In this document: piece after piece, positions 7,430 through 16,611 of the stretch
Layout: every line of letters starts with the position of its first letter
How positions within the stretch are numbered: position 1 is the first letter of the stretch
Assembly (NCBI GenBank): GCA_944324445.1
Contig: CALUWL010000012.1
Coordinates: forward strand, 1 to 35,143
Direction: 5' to 3'
Origin: Candidatus Gastranaerophilales bacterium
Lineage (GTDB): Bacteria; Cyanobacteriota; Vampirovibrionia; Gastranaerophilales; Gastranaerophilaceae
Length of the DNA stretch: 35,143 bases
Notes under the pieces: model-generated
Seen by the model: only the letters and a program-made list of their open reading frames with translations
Database searches by the model: none
Told to the model about the DNA's origin: nothing
Program-made: the position numbers and the translations under genes

Positions 7430-9124
7430 TTAATTACTTGTGTCTTTGTATATTTTGTATACTTTTCCGCTTTTTATTTGTTTAAATTCTTTTTTATTGT
7501 CCAGGTCTGTTATTTTGGTTCTTGTTAAAATGTATACGTTTTTGCGTTTGTTTTTGTTTATGTATTTTATTAGTTCATCATAGTTATCTTTGTTGCTTGT
7601 TACTATGTATTTGATTTTCTTTTCAGGATTTAAAATTGAATATTTTGCGCTAAAACCATAAGTTACTGTTTGAGAATTTTTTTGTTGATTTATAAACGTT
7701 GCGTATTCAACAAGTTCATCTTGGGCAAAGCTTGTATAATATGGTATTCCAAAATCACAGGTAACATATACTGCGCCTACCATTAGTGCAAGATGAAAAA
7801 TAAAAGTTTGAAATAATTTGTTTTTCTTAATTGAATCAAACGTATAAAGTGAAATTATTAATATATAAATTAATGATGGAACTGCAAAAGTTGTTGCATT
7901 GTCTATATAAAATTCAATATCGTCAGGTAAAATTGCTTTATAAATAAGAGCAAAAACTATGCCCAAAAATGATACAGAAGCAAACAGAATTGAATTTATA
8001 TAGTTTGATATTTTTAATTCTTTTTCATTTTCATTGTATTGAATTGCTCTATACCAAAGATTTCCAATGATAAGAGATAGAGCAGGAAACATTGTCAAAA
8101 TATATGGCGGGAGTTTTGTACTTGCGCTTGAAAAAAATAAAAACACACAAATTGCATAGATATAGGCAAAAACCATAGCTTTTTTGTCGGGAGTATCTAT
8201 TTTAAATTTTTCTTTAAATTTAATCTTGTTTATTATTTTTTTAATGTCTTTTATTAAAACAACTATAAAATTGAATGTCCAAGGAATTAATCCTGCCATA
8301 AGTATTGGTACATAGAATAAAAACGGTTGTTTTCTTCCAAGTCCTTCTGAGTTTAAAAGCCTTGCAAAGTGATGCTTTAGAATGTACATATTTATCCAAT
8401 CAGCACCATAAGCTTTATAAATTAATATATGCCAAGGTAGGGATATAATAAGAAATATTATTAATCCGGGCAAAATATATATTGGTTTAAAAAGTTCTTT
8501 GATTTTTCCGAAAATTAAATACGTGAAAAATACTACCATAGTAGGAACAGCAAGCCCTATGAAGCCTTTAGCTAGAATAGATACAGCCATAAAGAAGTAG
8601 CCGAAATACCAGCATATTTTTTTATTTTTTTCTTTTTCGATAAATAAAGGCAGTACTGCACAATATATAGCACACATCGAAAATACCATAAAATTAAGGT
8701 CTAATATTGCGACATGAGTAAAAACCAAAAACCAAGCTGAAGCTAACAACACACTTGCTGATAAAAATCCGTATAATTTATCATTTAAGATTTTTTTTGC
8801 AAAGAAATATGTGAATAGAACCCCAAAACTCCCGACCATACCTGTTGCAAATCTGCTTGCAAAGATACTTTGGGCATTAAAAAATTTAAAAGATAATACA
8901 TTTAACCAGAAATACAAAGGGGGTTTTTCTAAAAAAGGTTCAAAATTTAATATTGGAGTTAAGTATTCTTTCGTAAGATACATGTATTTACTCATATTTA
9001 CGTATCTTGTTTCATCTATATCGATAAGAGGATATATCCCTATATTGGAAAAAATAAAAAGAATACATCCTAAAATTAACAATAATATATAGCAAGGTTC
9101 TATATCTATTTTTTTGTCGTTCAT
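7430..9124 (-). CDS. ArnT-like membrane glycosyltransferase (GT39/GT83 type)
   Basis: A 564-residue polytopic protein. After the first membrane helix comes the extracytoplasmic acidic motif DIDETRY (35-41), then FEPFLEKPPLYFW (61-73), the hallmark of ArnT/PMT-like transferases that take a sugar from a polyprenyl-phosphate donor and place it on lipid A, protein or another outer-face acceptor. About 11-12 hydrophobic segments follow, and the last ~110 residues form a soluble domain. The donor and acceptor cannot be told. The start codon abuts the mazG stop (TAA-ATG) with GAGGA inside mazG, so the two genes are translationally coupled; a functional link is not obvious. Confidence 0.85.
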   Translation of the reverse strand: MNDKKIDIEPCYILLLILGCILFIFSNIGIYPLIDIDETRYVNMSKYMYLTKEYLTPILNFEPFLEKPPLYFWLNVLSFKFFNAQSIFASRFATGMVGSFGVLFTYFFAKKILNDKLYGFLSASVLLASAWFLVFTHVAILDLNFMVFSMCAIYCAVLPLFIEKEKNKKICWYFGYFFMAVSILAKGFIGLAVPTMVVFFTYLIFGKIKELFKPIYILPGLIIFLIISLPWHILIYKAYGADWINMYILKHHFARLLNSEGLGRKQPFLFYVPILMAGLIPWTFNFIVVLIKDIKKIINKIKFKEKFKIDTPDKKAMVFAYIYAICVFLFFSSASTKLPPYILTMFPALSLIIGNLWYRAIQYNENEKELKISNYINSILFASVSFLGIVFALIYKAILPDDIEFYIDNATTFAVPSLIYILIISLYTFDSIKKNKLFQTFIFHLALMVGAVYVTCDFGIPYYTSFAQDELVEYATFINQQKNSQTVTYGFSAKYSILNPEKKIKYIVTSNKDNYDELIKYINKNKRKNVYILTRTKITDLDNKKEFKQIKSGKVYKIYKDTSN

Positions 9125-9886
9125 TTAGTCCTCGTTTTCCGTAATAGTTTTGACTTTTGACCAAAGTTCATTGTATTCTTCGAAAGTTAGCTCATCTAAT
9201 TTTTTTTGACTTAGCTCTTCCAATTTGTTAAATCTTTTTATAAATTTTTTATTTGCTTTTGATAAAGCAAGCTCCGGATCTATGTTGTTCCATCTTGCAA
9301 CATTAACAAGAGAAAAAAGAATATCTCCAAGTTCTTCTTCTTTTTCTTCTTTTGTTTTGGCTTGTTTAAATTCTTCAATTTCGCTTATAAAGCATTCCAT
9401 AACTTGTGCATTATTTTTCCATTCGAAACCTGCTCTAGCTGCTTTTTTGGATATTTTCATGCAATATAAAAGAGCAGGCAGGGTTGATGGAATACCGTCT
9501 AAAATTCTTTTTCTTTCTTTTTTTTCTTCAGCTTTTAATTTTTCCCAATTTTGAAGAATTTTTTTTGTATCATTTGTTTTTTCTTCACCAAAGACATGGG
9601 GATGTCTGTGTATTAATTTTTCGTTTAAAAGTTTTGCTACATCTTGAATGTTAAATTCATTGTTGTCGTCTGCTATTTGAGAATGCAGCACAACTTGTAA
9701 AAGAACATCTCCGAGCTCTTCTTTTAAATGCTCGATATTGTTTTCATCAATTGCTTCTGCTGCTTCATAAGCTTCTTCGAGCATGTTTTGTCTTATTGTT
9801 TTGTGGGTTTGCTCTCTATCCCATTTGCAGCCGTTTGGAGAGCGAAGTATTTTTACCGTATTTATTAATTCTTCTAAATAATTCAT
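9125..9886 (-). CDS. mazG: Nucleoside triphosphate pyrophosphohydrolase MazG
   Basis: A 253-residue two-domain MazG, close to the E. coli length. It hydrolyses NTPs/dNTPs to monophosphates and pyrophosphate as a house-cleaning enzyme. The N-terminal all-alpha domain has CKWDREQTH (20-28), EEAYEAAEAI (37-46) and EELGDVLLQVVLHS (56-69), and the C-terminal copy has EEELGDILFSLVNVARW (about 185-201). The acidic E-E-x-x-D residues that bind magnesium are present in both. The ribosome site AAGG precedes the ATG. First gene of a two-gene unit with the ArnT-like gene. Confidence 0.95.
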   Translation of the reverse strand: MNYLEELINTVKILRSPNGCKWDREQTHKTIRQNMLEEAYEAAEAIDENNIEHLKEELGDVLLQVVLHSQIADDNNEFNIQDVAKLLNEKLIHRHPHVFGEEKTNDTKKILQNWEKLKAEEKKERKRILDGIPSTLPALLYCMKISKKAARAGFEWKNNAQVMECFISEIEEFKQAKTKEEKEEELGDILFSLVNVARWNNIDPELALSKANKKFIKRFNKLEELSQKKLDELTFEEYNELWSKVKTITENED

Positions 9887-9903
9887 TTTTTGCCTTTTTG
9901 AAT

Positions 9904-9912
9904 ACTATAGCA
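9904..9912 (-). promoter_or_regulatory. Extended -10 promoter for mazG
   Basis: The minus strand reads TGCTATAGT, an extended -10 with one mismatch in the hexamer, about 18 nt upstream of the mazG ATG. No clear -35 is present. Confidence 0.45.
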
Positions 9913-10002
9913 CAGATACAAATTGTTTTATACTTTACTAAAGATATTTTTAATATAAAATTAACTTATATTAACTGTTTTTAGATAAATTAGAGGAGAA
10001 TT

Positions 10003-11325
10003 ATGGAATACCTACATCAAATTGTTTCCAATAATGCAATTTTAACTTCCGCAATAATTTTATTGGTTGCTTATGTTTTTATTGCTTGGGAAAAAATTCC
10101 AAAAGTTGTTATTGCTCTTTTGGGAGGTTCGCTGACTTTATTTTTAGGTTTACTTGCAACCGAAAAAACGCATGACAATCTTGCGTCTTACTTTGTTTCT
10201 TTCATTGATTTCAATGTAATATTTTTACTTGTTTCAATGATGATAATCGTTCATATTGCATCAAAATCAGGCATGTTTACTTGGCTTGCAAATGAAATTT
10301 TAAAAAAGACAAAAGGTAAACCAAAACTTGTTTTGGCAGCTTTAGCGGTATTCACTGCTGTTGCATCAGCTTTTTTGGATAACGTTACAACAGTTATTCT
10401 TGTTATGCCGATTACGTTTGCCGCTTGTAAATTACTTGATATCAGCCCGATTCCTTTTTTGATTAGTGAAATTTTCTGTTCAAATATCGGTGGTACTGCA
10501 ACTTTAATCGGTGATCCGCCGAATATTATTATAGGTTCTGCTGCAAATTTCAGTTTTATGGATTTTATAAGAGAATTAACAGGTGTTGTGCTTGTTATTA
10601 TGTTTGTTGTAATAGCTTATTTGATTTTTATTTATAGAAAAGATCTTAAATCTTCACCTGAAAAAATGGAATTGGTTTCAAAGATTGATAATTCTACATC
10701 GATCACTGATATGAATTTGGCTATTCGCTCGGGCGTTGTGCTTTTACTTGTAATATTAGGATTTATATCTCATGATATATCTCATATACCTACATTCTTA
10801 ATTGCTATGATAGGAGCAAGTGTTCTATTGATATTTGAAAAACCTGCAGAAGTGTTGGTTGAAGTTGAATGGAATACAATATTTTTCTTTGTAGGTTTGT
10901 TTATAATTATAGGTGGTTTGGAACAATCCGGCGGTATTGCTTTAATGGCAAAATGGTTGTTGGAAGTTACTCAAGGTTCGCAAACGGCAACATCTATGAT
11001 AATTCTTTGGGCATCAGGAATTTTATCAGGAATTATTGATAATATTCCATATACTGCTACAATGGCGCCAATGATTGCAACAATTGAACAAACAATGGGT
11101 CATGCTTATGCTCATCCTTTGTGGTGGTCTTTAGCGCTTGGTGCATGCCTTGGTGGAAATATGACTATAATCGGTGCGGCAGCTAACGTTATAGTTTCTG
11201 AAAATGCTGCAAAAGCTGGCTGTCCGATTTCATTTATGAAATTTTTAAAATATGGTATAATCGTTACTATGATATCTTTATTGATATCTACTGTATACAT
11301 ATATTTTAGATTTTTAGTTCATTAA
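10003..11325 (+). CDS. ArsB/NhaD-type ion transporter (IT superfamily)
   Basis: A 440-residue inner-membrane transporter with about 11-12 helices. It has the duplicated ion-transporter architecture: FLDNVTT (124-130) and [15 protein letters not shown] (161-175) in the first half, with matching [12 protein letters not shown] and [13 protein letters not shown] in the second. These motifs mark the ArsB/P-protein/NhaD group, which moves arsenite, sodium or organic anions. No ars genes are nearby, so the substrate is open. A strong AGAGGAG ribosome site precedes the ATG. The stop overlaps the ruvB start by one base (TAATG), suggesting a two-gene unit. Confidence 0.88.
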   Translation: MEYLHQIVSNNAILTSAIILLVAYVFIAWEKIPKVVIALLGGSLTLFLGLLATEKTHDNLASYFVSFIDFNVIFLLVSMMIIVHIASKSGMFTWLANEILKKTKGKPKLVLAALAVFTAVASAFLDNVTTVILVMPITFAACKLLDISPIPFLISEIFCSNIGGTATLIGDPPNIIIGSAANFSFMDFIRELTGVVLVIMFVVIAYLIFIYRKDLKSSPEKMELVSKIDNSTSITDMNLAIRSGVVLLLVILGFISHDISHIPTFLIAMIGASVLLIFEKPAEVLVEVEWNTIFFFVGLFIIIGGLEQSGGIALMAKWLLEVTQGSQTATSMIILWASGILSGIIDNIPYTATMAPMIATIEQTMGHAYAHPLWWSLALGACLGGNMTIIGAAANVIVSENAAKAGCPISFMKFLKYGIIVTMISLLISTVYIYFRFLVH

Positions 11326-12389
11326 TGATTATTCAAGATAACGAAAATAAAAAAACAAATAAAGCACTCAAGCAGTCTAATCCTGACTTGAGTGCTTCTT
11401 GTAATCAAAATGAAGAGGGATATGAAAAAAATATTCGTCCTTTGAGTTTTGATGATTATATAGGTCAAACTTCCATTAAAGAAACTTTAAAAATTTCAAT
11501 TGAAGCAAGTAAAAAAAGAAATGTTCATCTTGATCATTTATTGTTCTATGGCCCTCCGGGACTTGGAAAAACAACACTTGCAAGCATTATAGCGCATGAA
11601 TTAAATACTAATATAAAAATTACTTCCGCTCCATCTATTGAACGCCCGAGAGACATAATCGGGATTTTAATGCAGATGAAAGAAGGAGAGGTTCTTTTTA
11701 TTGATGAAATTCACAGGTTAAATAAAATAGCTGAAGAAATTTTATATCCTGCTATGGAAGATTTTGTTATAGACCTAACAACAGGAAAAAGCCAAAGTGT
11801 TAAAACTGTAAGAATTCCAATTCAAAAATTTACTTTAATTGGGGCAACAACTAAAGCGGGTGCTCTATCCGGTCCTTTGAGAGATAGATTTGGTATAATT
11901 CATAGGTTAGAATTTTATACGGCGGAAGAGCTGAGTCAAATTGTAAAAAGAACAGCTAAAATATTAGAATTTAAAATTGATGCCGATGGCGCTATGGAAA
12001 TTGCTAAGCGTTCTCGCTGTACTCCTCGTATTGCAAATCGTTTGGTTAAAAGAAGTGCTGATTGGGCTATTGTTAAAGGTGATGGGGTCATAACAAAAGA
12101 AGTTGCAAAGGCTGCACTAACTGCTCTTGATATAGATGAAATTGGACTTGATGTAACAGATAGAGCCTTGCTTAAACTTATGATAAATTCTTTTGAAGGC
12201 GGGCCCGTTGGAATTGAAACGCTAGCGGTTGCTTTAGGGGAAGATATTAGAACAATTGAAGATGTTTATGAACCTTATTTAATTCAGCAGGGTTTAATTG
12301 CAAGAACCCCCAGAGGAAGAAAAGCAACTAAATTTGCTTATGAACATTTAGGTTATAAGATAGAAACCTCGCAGCTGGGTTTATTTTGA
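11325..12389 (+). CDS. ruvB: Holliday junction branch-migration helicase RuvB
   Basis: A 354-residue AAA+ ATPase that drives Holliday-junction branch migration with RuvA. Seen: the [12 protein letters not shown]-terminus (38-48), Walker [10 protein letters not shown] (76-84), Walker B LFIDEIH (124-130), sensor segment [18 protein letters not shown] with the arginine finger, and the C-terminal winged helix ending [16 protein letters not shown]. Residues 1-35 are a polar extension before the usual start point and contain an 11-bp inverted repeat at DNA level. The ATG overlaps the transporter stop. No ruvA or ruvC is nearby. The 3' end overlaps the convergent gene by 9 nt. Confidence 0.96.
   Translation: MIIQDNENKKTNKALKQSNPDLSASCNQNEEGYEKNIRPLSFDDYIGQTSIKETLKISIEASKKRNVHLDHLLFYGPPGLGKTTLASIIAHELNTNIKITSAPSIERPRDIIGILMQMKEGEVLFIDEIHRLNKIAEEILYPAMEDFVIDLTTGKSQSVKTVRIPIQKFTLIGATTKAGALSGPLRDRFGIIHRLEFYTAEELSQIVKRTAKILEFKIDADGAMEIAKRSRCTPRIANRLVKRSADWAIVKGDGVITKEVAKAALTALDIDEIGLDVTDRALLKLMINSFEGGPVGIETLAVALGEDIRTIEDVYEPYLIQQGLIARTPRGRKATKFAYEHLGYKIETSQLGLF
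11362..11397 (+). repeat. Perfect 11-bp inverted repeat inside the ruvB start region
   Basis: AAGCACTCAAG (11362-11372) and CTTGAGTGCTT (11387-11397) are exact reverse complements with a 14-nt loop. The repeat falls in codons for the non-conserved RuvB N-terminal extension, 37 nt after the transporter stop. No T-tract follows, so it is not a classic terminator. Confidence 0.75.
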
Positions 12390-12749
12390 TTTTTTTATAA
12401 ATAATTTTTTAACTGCTTCAATTATATGCTTGGGATTGCCGCTTTTTGGGATAGTATTGTTTTCTGCGCAAGTATAAAGTAAAATTTGATTAATAACCCT
12501 ACTTGGGTTAATCGGGCTTCTAGATTTTATTTCAATAGCTTCGTTACCTATTTTAATTAAGATTCCTTCGCCGCCTCTATTTTTTAATCCTGATAAAATA
12601 ACTTCATCCGCTTTTAAAAGTGTAGACATCTGAGGGCATTCGACAATTGTTTTTGTTTTTTTGATAATGCTTTCTATGTCGCTTTGTTTTAGCGTTTTTG
12701 TTAAGCTCGGGTCTATTTTTAATTTTGCTTTAAAAGTTATGTCATTCAT
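12381..12749 (-). CDS. Small protein of unknown function
   Basis: A 122-residue soluble protein I do not recognise. It is lysine/isoleucine-rich and looks alpha/beta ([12 protein letters not shown] at the start, [21 protein letters not shown] in the middle), with two cysteines and no membrane segment. It is last in the leftward run behind the DUF374 gene, 21 nt after it. No ribosome site is visible; a TATAAT sits 3 nt before the ATG, too close for an ordinary leaderless start. Its 3' end overlaps the convergent ruvB end by 9 nt. An in-frame span with a single plausible start and no competing frame supports a real gene. Confidence 0.65.
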   Translation of the reverse strand: MNDITFKAKLKIDPSLTKTLKQSDIESIIKKTKTIVECPQMSTLLKADEVILSGLKNRGGEGILIKIGNEAIEIKSRSPINPSRVINQILLYTCAENNTIPKSGNPKHIIEAVKKLFIKKSK

Positions 12750-12770
12750 ACTATTATAAAAACATGCGAA

Positions 12771-13451
12771 CTAATTTTTTTGCTTTAAGTATTTTTTATA
12801 ATTTTTCTTTAGATCTTCGTATAATTCTTTTAAATCGTTTTCGATTTTTAAGCGAATTATTTCAACTTCTTCTTTTGTTGGATTTTGAGGAACTTCAATC
12901 GGATTTCCGAACACCATAACAAGGTTTGTACCTATTAATGGGAATCTAAATTCATCCCACGAATTGAATTTTAAAAATCTTTTTTGAGGACTCCAATATA
13001 CAGCAGGAACTATGGGAACGTTTGCCATTTTAGCGATTTCAATTATTCCTTTTTTAACTACTCTGTTTGGACCTTTGGGGCCATCTATTGTTAAAGCTCC
13101 GTTTATGTCTTCATTTTGTATTCTTTTAATTAATTCAAGGCTTGCTTTTGTTCCGCCTCTTGTTTTGGAACCTCTAACGGTTTCAACTCCTACTGCGTTT
13201 GCAGCGCGAGATATGATTTCGCCATCTTGTGAGCTGGACACCATAATACAGGTTTTTCTATTTAGATTACAAGAAAAAACTCCGCATTGATGAGCATGCC
13301 ATAGGGCAAACATACATTTTTCTTTAGGATAATTTATGCATTTGCATTTGTAGAAAATTTTTTCCAAGCGAAATAAATTGACAACCAAAAAGCACATCAA
13401 TTCTGTTCCGTATTTTTTCTTTAATTGTTTGAATTTTTTTGCTAATTCCAA
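12771..13451 (-). CDS. DUF374 lysophospholipid acyltransferase-like protein
   Basis: A 226-residue member of the DUF374 group of the LPLAT superfamily. The acyltransferase H-x4-D-like pair is represented by ALWHAHQ (His52) and SSSQDGE (Asp76); the next motifs are TVRGSKTRGG (91-100) and TIDGPKGP (121-128). This group is linked to acylation of lipid A-like or other envelope lipids, but the substrate here is unknown. The start is TTG, chosen because TTAGGA lies just before it and the family N-terminus begins there. It follows the his fusion by 20 nt on the same strand. Confidence 0.85.
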   Translation of the reverse strand: MELAKKFKQLKKKYGTELMCFLVVNLFRLEKIFYKCKCINYPKEKCMFALWHAHQCGVFSCNLNRKTCIMVSSSQDGEIISRAANAVGVETVRGSKTRGGTKASLELIKRIQNEDINGALTIDGPKGPNRVVKKGIIEIAKMANVPIVPAVYWSPQKRFLKFNSWDEFRFPLIGTNLVMVFGNPIEVPQNPTKEEVEIIRLKIENDLKELYEDLKKNYKKYLKQKN

Positions 13452-13471
13452 TTTTCCTAACCTTTCAGAGT

Positions 13472-14704
13472 TTATTTTTTTGTTCTTGAAGTTAAATTGT
13501 TTCTAATATCATCGATTGTAACATTGTTTTTGGACATAAAAACAAATAAATGATACAACAGTTCGGCTCCTTCCCAAGCAAGCCCTTCGGTTTGTTCAAA
13601 ATTTACAGTTTCAAAAGCTTCTTCCATTATTTTTTTCTTTAACATGAAATCATCTTTAAATAATGTTGTAGTGTAGCTATTTTGAGGCATTTTTTCTTTT
13701 CTGTCTTCAATAAGTTCATATAATTCTTCAAATGTAAAATCTTTATCTTGAAAACAGCTAAATCTGTTAAGATGACAAGAGTTGCCCTTTTGTCTTACTG
13801 TAAATAATATTGCATCTCTATCGCAATCATATTTGGCATTTAGCAGTTCTTGGTAGTTGCCGTGTTTTTCACCCTTTGTTCTAAGAGCATTTCTTGAACG
13901 TGAAAAATAGGTGCAAATTCCTTCTTTGAATGATTTTTTAAGGGATTCTTGATTGCTGTATGCTAACATTATAACCTGTCTTGTCATTTTATCTTGAACA
14001 ATGGTTGGAATTAAACCGCCTTGTTTTTCAAAATCTAAACAAGCGCAAAAAGCGTCTTCAAGGGTTATTTTGCCTGTATAAATGCACATGCCCAGTTGTG
14101 AATTTATATTGTTTTTTTCAAGTTCAACTATTTCTTCAAGAGAAGAAATGCCGCCTGCTGCTGTTATAGGTTTTGACGTAGAAGATGCAATTTGTTTTAT
14201 AAAATTAATATCAGCTCCTTGCATCATGCCTTCTCTTTCAACTACTGTAAAAACAAAGCCTGAACAATAGTCTTCAAATCTTTTGACATAATCCATTGTT
14301 GAAAATTCACTAACTTCCATCCAGCCTTTTGTTGTTATTTTTCCATCTCTTGAATCAATTGCAACAAGAACTTTTGACTTTGGAAGTTTAGATAAAAAAT
14401 CTTCGCTTGCAGCTGTTCCTATGATTATTTTTTTAGCGCCCCATGAAAGAACTTTTTTGGCTTTTTCTATTGTCCTGATTCCGCCGCCAACTCTTGCAGG
14501 AGCAATTTTACAAATCTTTTTTATGAGTTCTTCGTTGTTTTTGCCTGTATTTAATGCGCAATCAAGGTCAATAACTGCGATTTCGCCAAAGCGGGAGTAA
14601 TATTTTGCAATATCTAAAACATCTTCTCTTTCTAAAACCTTGTTTTTGCCTTGTTGTAGTTGAACTGCTTTTCCGTCCATTAAATCAATGCTTGCTACAA
14701 TCAT
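13472..14704 (-). CDS. hisA-hisIE: HisA-HisI-HisE trifunctional histidine biosynthesis protein
   Basis: A 410-residue single frame joining three enzymes. Residues 1-~225 are HisA (ProFAR isomerase): Asp7 in IDLMDGK, VGGGIRT (72-78) and Asp117 in VAIDSRDGK. Residues ~228-325 are HisI (PRA-CH): LIPTIVQD, FSRSRNALRTKGEKHG, metal site DCDRD (292-296), and cysteines 293, 310 and 317 in CHLNRFSCF. Residues ~330-405 are HisE (PRA-PH): MEEAFE (360-365) and EGAELLYHL (378-386). HisE, HisI and HisA catalyse steps 2, 3 and 4 of the pathway, so one polypeptide would carry three consecutive reactions. All key residues appear intact. A good AGGAG site precedes the ATG. HisI-HisE fusions are common; addition of HisA at the N-terminus is unusual to my knowledge. 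No other his gene is in view. Confidence 0.93.
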   Translation of the reverse strand: MIVASIDLMDGKAVQLQQGKNKVLEREDVLDIAKYYSRFGEIAVIDLDCALNTGKNNEELIKKICKIAPARVGGGIRTIEKAKKVLSWGAKKIIIGTAASEDFLSKLPKSKVLVAIDSRDGKITTKGWMEVSEFSTMDYVKRFEDYCSGFVFTVVEREGMMQGADINFIKQIASSTSKPITAAGGISSLEEIVELEKNNINSQLGMCIYTGKITLEDAFCACLDFEKQGGLIPTIVQDKMTRQVIMLAYSNQESLKKSFKEGICTYFSRSRNALRTKGEKHGNYQELLNAKYDCDRDAILFTVRQKGNSCHLNRFSCFQDKDFTFEELYELIEDRKEKMPQNSYTTTLFKDDFMLKKKIMEEAFETVNFEQTEGLAWEGAELLYHLFVFMSKNNVTIDDIRNNLTSRTKK

Positions 14705-14714
14705 TTTATTACTC

Positions 14715-15722
14715 CTAATTTAAGATGTTATCTATACAATCCCAGTTGAATTTGCGGTAATCGTTGGTTTTGTTTTCTTTATTAAAAAATTCTTGAATTT
14801 TTTCTTCGGGTTCATTTTTTTTGTAGTTAAATATGTTAAAACTATCTATATTGAGTTCTTCAGTTATGGTTTCAATTTTTTTATCGTATATAAGTGCAAA
14901 AGTTTTTGTTTTTAGTGCATGAGATATTAATACCCCATGCAGCCTTGTTGATATCATATATTTTGCATTGTTTACAATTTCTATTGTTTTATCAATTGTT
15001 TGATTTGGAATGTATTTTGCTTCAATGCCTTTGTTATTAAGAATCTCAATAAAATCTTTGCATATTTTTTCATCTATTTCATTCTGAAAAGAAAAGACAC
15101 TTATTGTTTCATTTGTTTTAATTAATTTAATTGCATTAGCAAGGTCATCTAAAAAATTTTTATTTAGTCCTTTGAAATTTCTTAGTTGGATGATTATGCC
15201 TTTTTTATTTTGACATATTTCAATATCCTGCACAATTGAATATACAGGATCAGATACCAATTGCGCATTTAATTTCCAGTTTTTTAAAAGATTTAAGCTG
15301 TTATTATCTCTAACTGAGATAAAATCAGCGGTTTTTAGTATATTTTTTGTGATAAACGTTTGAATATTGCCTCTAATAGGTTCAATTCCTTGAGCAAAAA
15401 TAATTACCTTTTTGAAAAGTAATTTAGCAAGGATAATAATTGTTAAATAATAAAATAAACTAAAATTGCTTGTTTTATTTTGCAATAGACTGCCGCCACC
15501 TGATATAAGAACATCGCAATTAATTATTGCTTTTAGGATTTGGGGAATTTTTTTGTAATTATACGTTTTAACGTTGTATCTTTTTTTTACTTCATTTTTA
15601 TTGTTGCATAAAACTGAAACATCGTATCCCAGTTGTTTTAAGTGGTTTGAAAGAGCAAAAAATATTGCTTCATCCCCAAAATTATTGAAACCGATATAAC
15701 CCGATACCAATGCTCTTTTCAT
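14715..15722 (-). CDS. csaB: CsaB-type polysaccharide pyruvyl transferase
   Basis: A 335-residue cytoplasmic, GT-B-like pyruvyl transferase. Seen: SGYIGFNNFGDEAI at the N-terminus, LISGGGSLLQ (73-82), FAQGIEPI, ISVRDNNS, and the C-terminal RLHGVLISHALK motif typical of CsaB. CsaB adds pyruvate to an envelope polymer; in Bacillus, Negativicutes and cyanobacteria this makes the ligand for SLH-domain surface proteins. No SLH protein is in the window. The ATG has no visible ribosome site; a TATGAT lies 11 nt upstream, so its leader may be very short. It is divergent from the SDR gene and leads into the his fusion 10 nt downstream. Confidence 0.88.
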   Translation of the reverse strand: MKRALVSGYIGFNNFGDEAIFFALSNHLKQLGYDVSVLCNNKNEVKKRYNVKTYNYKKIPQILKAIINCDVLISGGGSLLQNKTSNFSLFYYLTIIILAKLLFKKVIIFAQGIEPIRGNIQTFITKNILKTADFISVRDNNSLNLLKNWKLNAQLVSDPVYSIVQDIEICQNKKGIIIQLRNFKGLNKNFLDDLANAIKLIKTNETISVFSFQNEIDEKICKDFIEILNNKGIEAKYIPNQTIDKTIEIVNNAKYMISTRLHGVLISHALKTKTFALIYDKKIETITEELNIDSFNIFNYKKNEPEEKIQEFFNKENKTNDYRKFNWDCIDNILN

Positions 15723-15771
15723 ATATATGTTTTATCATAAAATTTAATATTTTAAAAGTTTTTAAACTTTC

Positions 15772-15800
15772 TTGTACATTTTTTGTATTTAAAATAAAAT
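15772..15800 (+). promoter_or_regulatory. Promoter placing initiation at the SDR start codon
   Basis: TTGTAC (15772-15777), a 17-nt spacer and TAAAAT (15795-15800) end 7 nt before the ATG at 15808. Initiation would fall on or next to the A of the start codon, and no ribosome site is present, so the mRNA may be leaderless. Confidence 0.5.
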
Positions 15801-15807
15801 ATTCTTT

Positions 15808-16611
15808 ATGGATAAGAATATTTTAATAATCGCTTCAAATTCCGAACTTGCTTTGGAAACCATAAAAGAGCTGAAGAGTAAAAATTTTAATATATATGCT
15901 ACATCAAGAAGAACAGGGCTTATTGATGAACATGTGCATGAATTTTATCTTGATGTTACACAAGAGATGGATTTTATTCATTTAAAAGAAAAATTTTATA
16001 ACATAAAATTTGATACAATAATTAATTTTGCCGGAATTGCTATAGCAGGAGCAGTTGAGGAGTTAAACGAGTTTGAGTTAAAAAAACAACTGGAAGTTAA
16101 CTTGTTTGGCTTGCTTAGAATTATTAAATATTTTTGCCCGTATTTAAAAGAAAACGGAAAATTAATTAATGTTAGTTCAATGGCGGGGTACGGCATTTTT
16201 CCTTTTTTGAGTCCTTATTGTATTTCAAAAGCTGCATCCGATATTTTGCTTAATTTATATTCAATTGAAAGTAATGTTAAAGTTGTTTCTATTCGCCCCG
16301 GAGCTGTTGCAACCAAGTTTTGGGATTCTTCTTTGGAGTTAAATAAAGGAATATTGGAAGAAAAAAATGAAAAATTTGAAGCTGAAAAAGAATTTTTGGT
16401 GAAAAATGCTGAAAAAAATTCTCTAAAAGCACTAAATCCAATTTATGCAGGTAAAAAAATTGCCGAAATTGTGCAATTAAAAAATCCAAAGTCTGTGTAT
16501 AATATAGGTTTGGATGCTAAAGTTGCAAAATTGACCAGATTTTTACCACAGGATATGGTTAATTTTTTAATTAAATCAATTTTAAAAACAAGAATATCAA
16601 GAAAGAAATGA
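15808..16611 (+). CDS. Short-chain dehydrogenase/reductase (SDR)
   Basis: A 267-residue Rossmann-fold oxidoreductase. The catalytic set is present: Asn98, Ser123/124 in NVSSMAG, and Tyr137-x3-Lys141 in SPYCISKAA. NFAG (73-76) and SIRPGAVATKFW after the active site are also typical. The glycine-rich nucleotide motif is degenerate: ASNSELALE replaces TGxxxGxG, so cofactor preference is unclear. Substrate unknown. The stop overlaps the radical SAM start by 4 nt (ATGA), so the two probably act in one pathway. Confidence 0.88.
   Translation: MDKNILIIASNSELALETIKELKSKNFNIYATSRRTGLIDEHVHEFYLDVTQEMDFIHLKEKFYNIKFDTIINFAGIAIAGAVEELNEFELKKQLEVNLFGLLRIIKYFCPYLKENGKLINVSSMAGYGIFPFLSPYCISKAASDILLNLYSIESNVKVVSIRPGAVATKFWDSSLELNKGILEEKNEKFEAEKEFLVKNAEKNSLKALNPIYAGKKIAEIVQLKNPKSVYNIGLDAKVAKLTRFLPQDMVNFLIKSILKTRISRKK

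Noticed and set aside
10003-11325. Arsenite efflux pump ArsB
   Set aside because: Motifs fit the wider ion-transporter superfamily and no arsenic resistance genes are adjacent, so a specific substrate is not supported.
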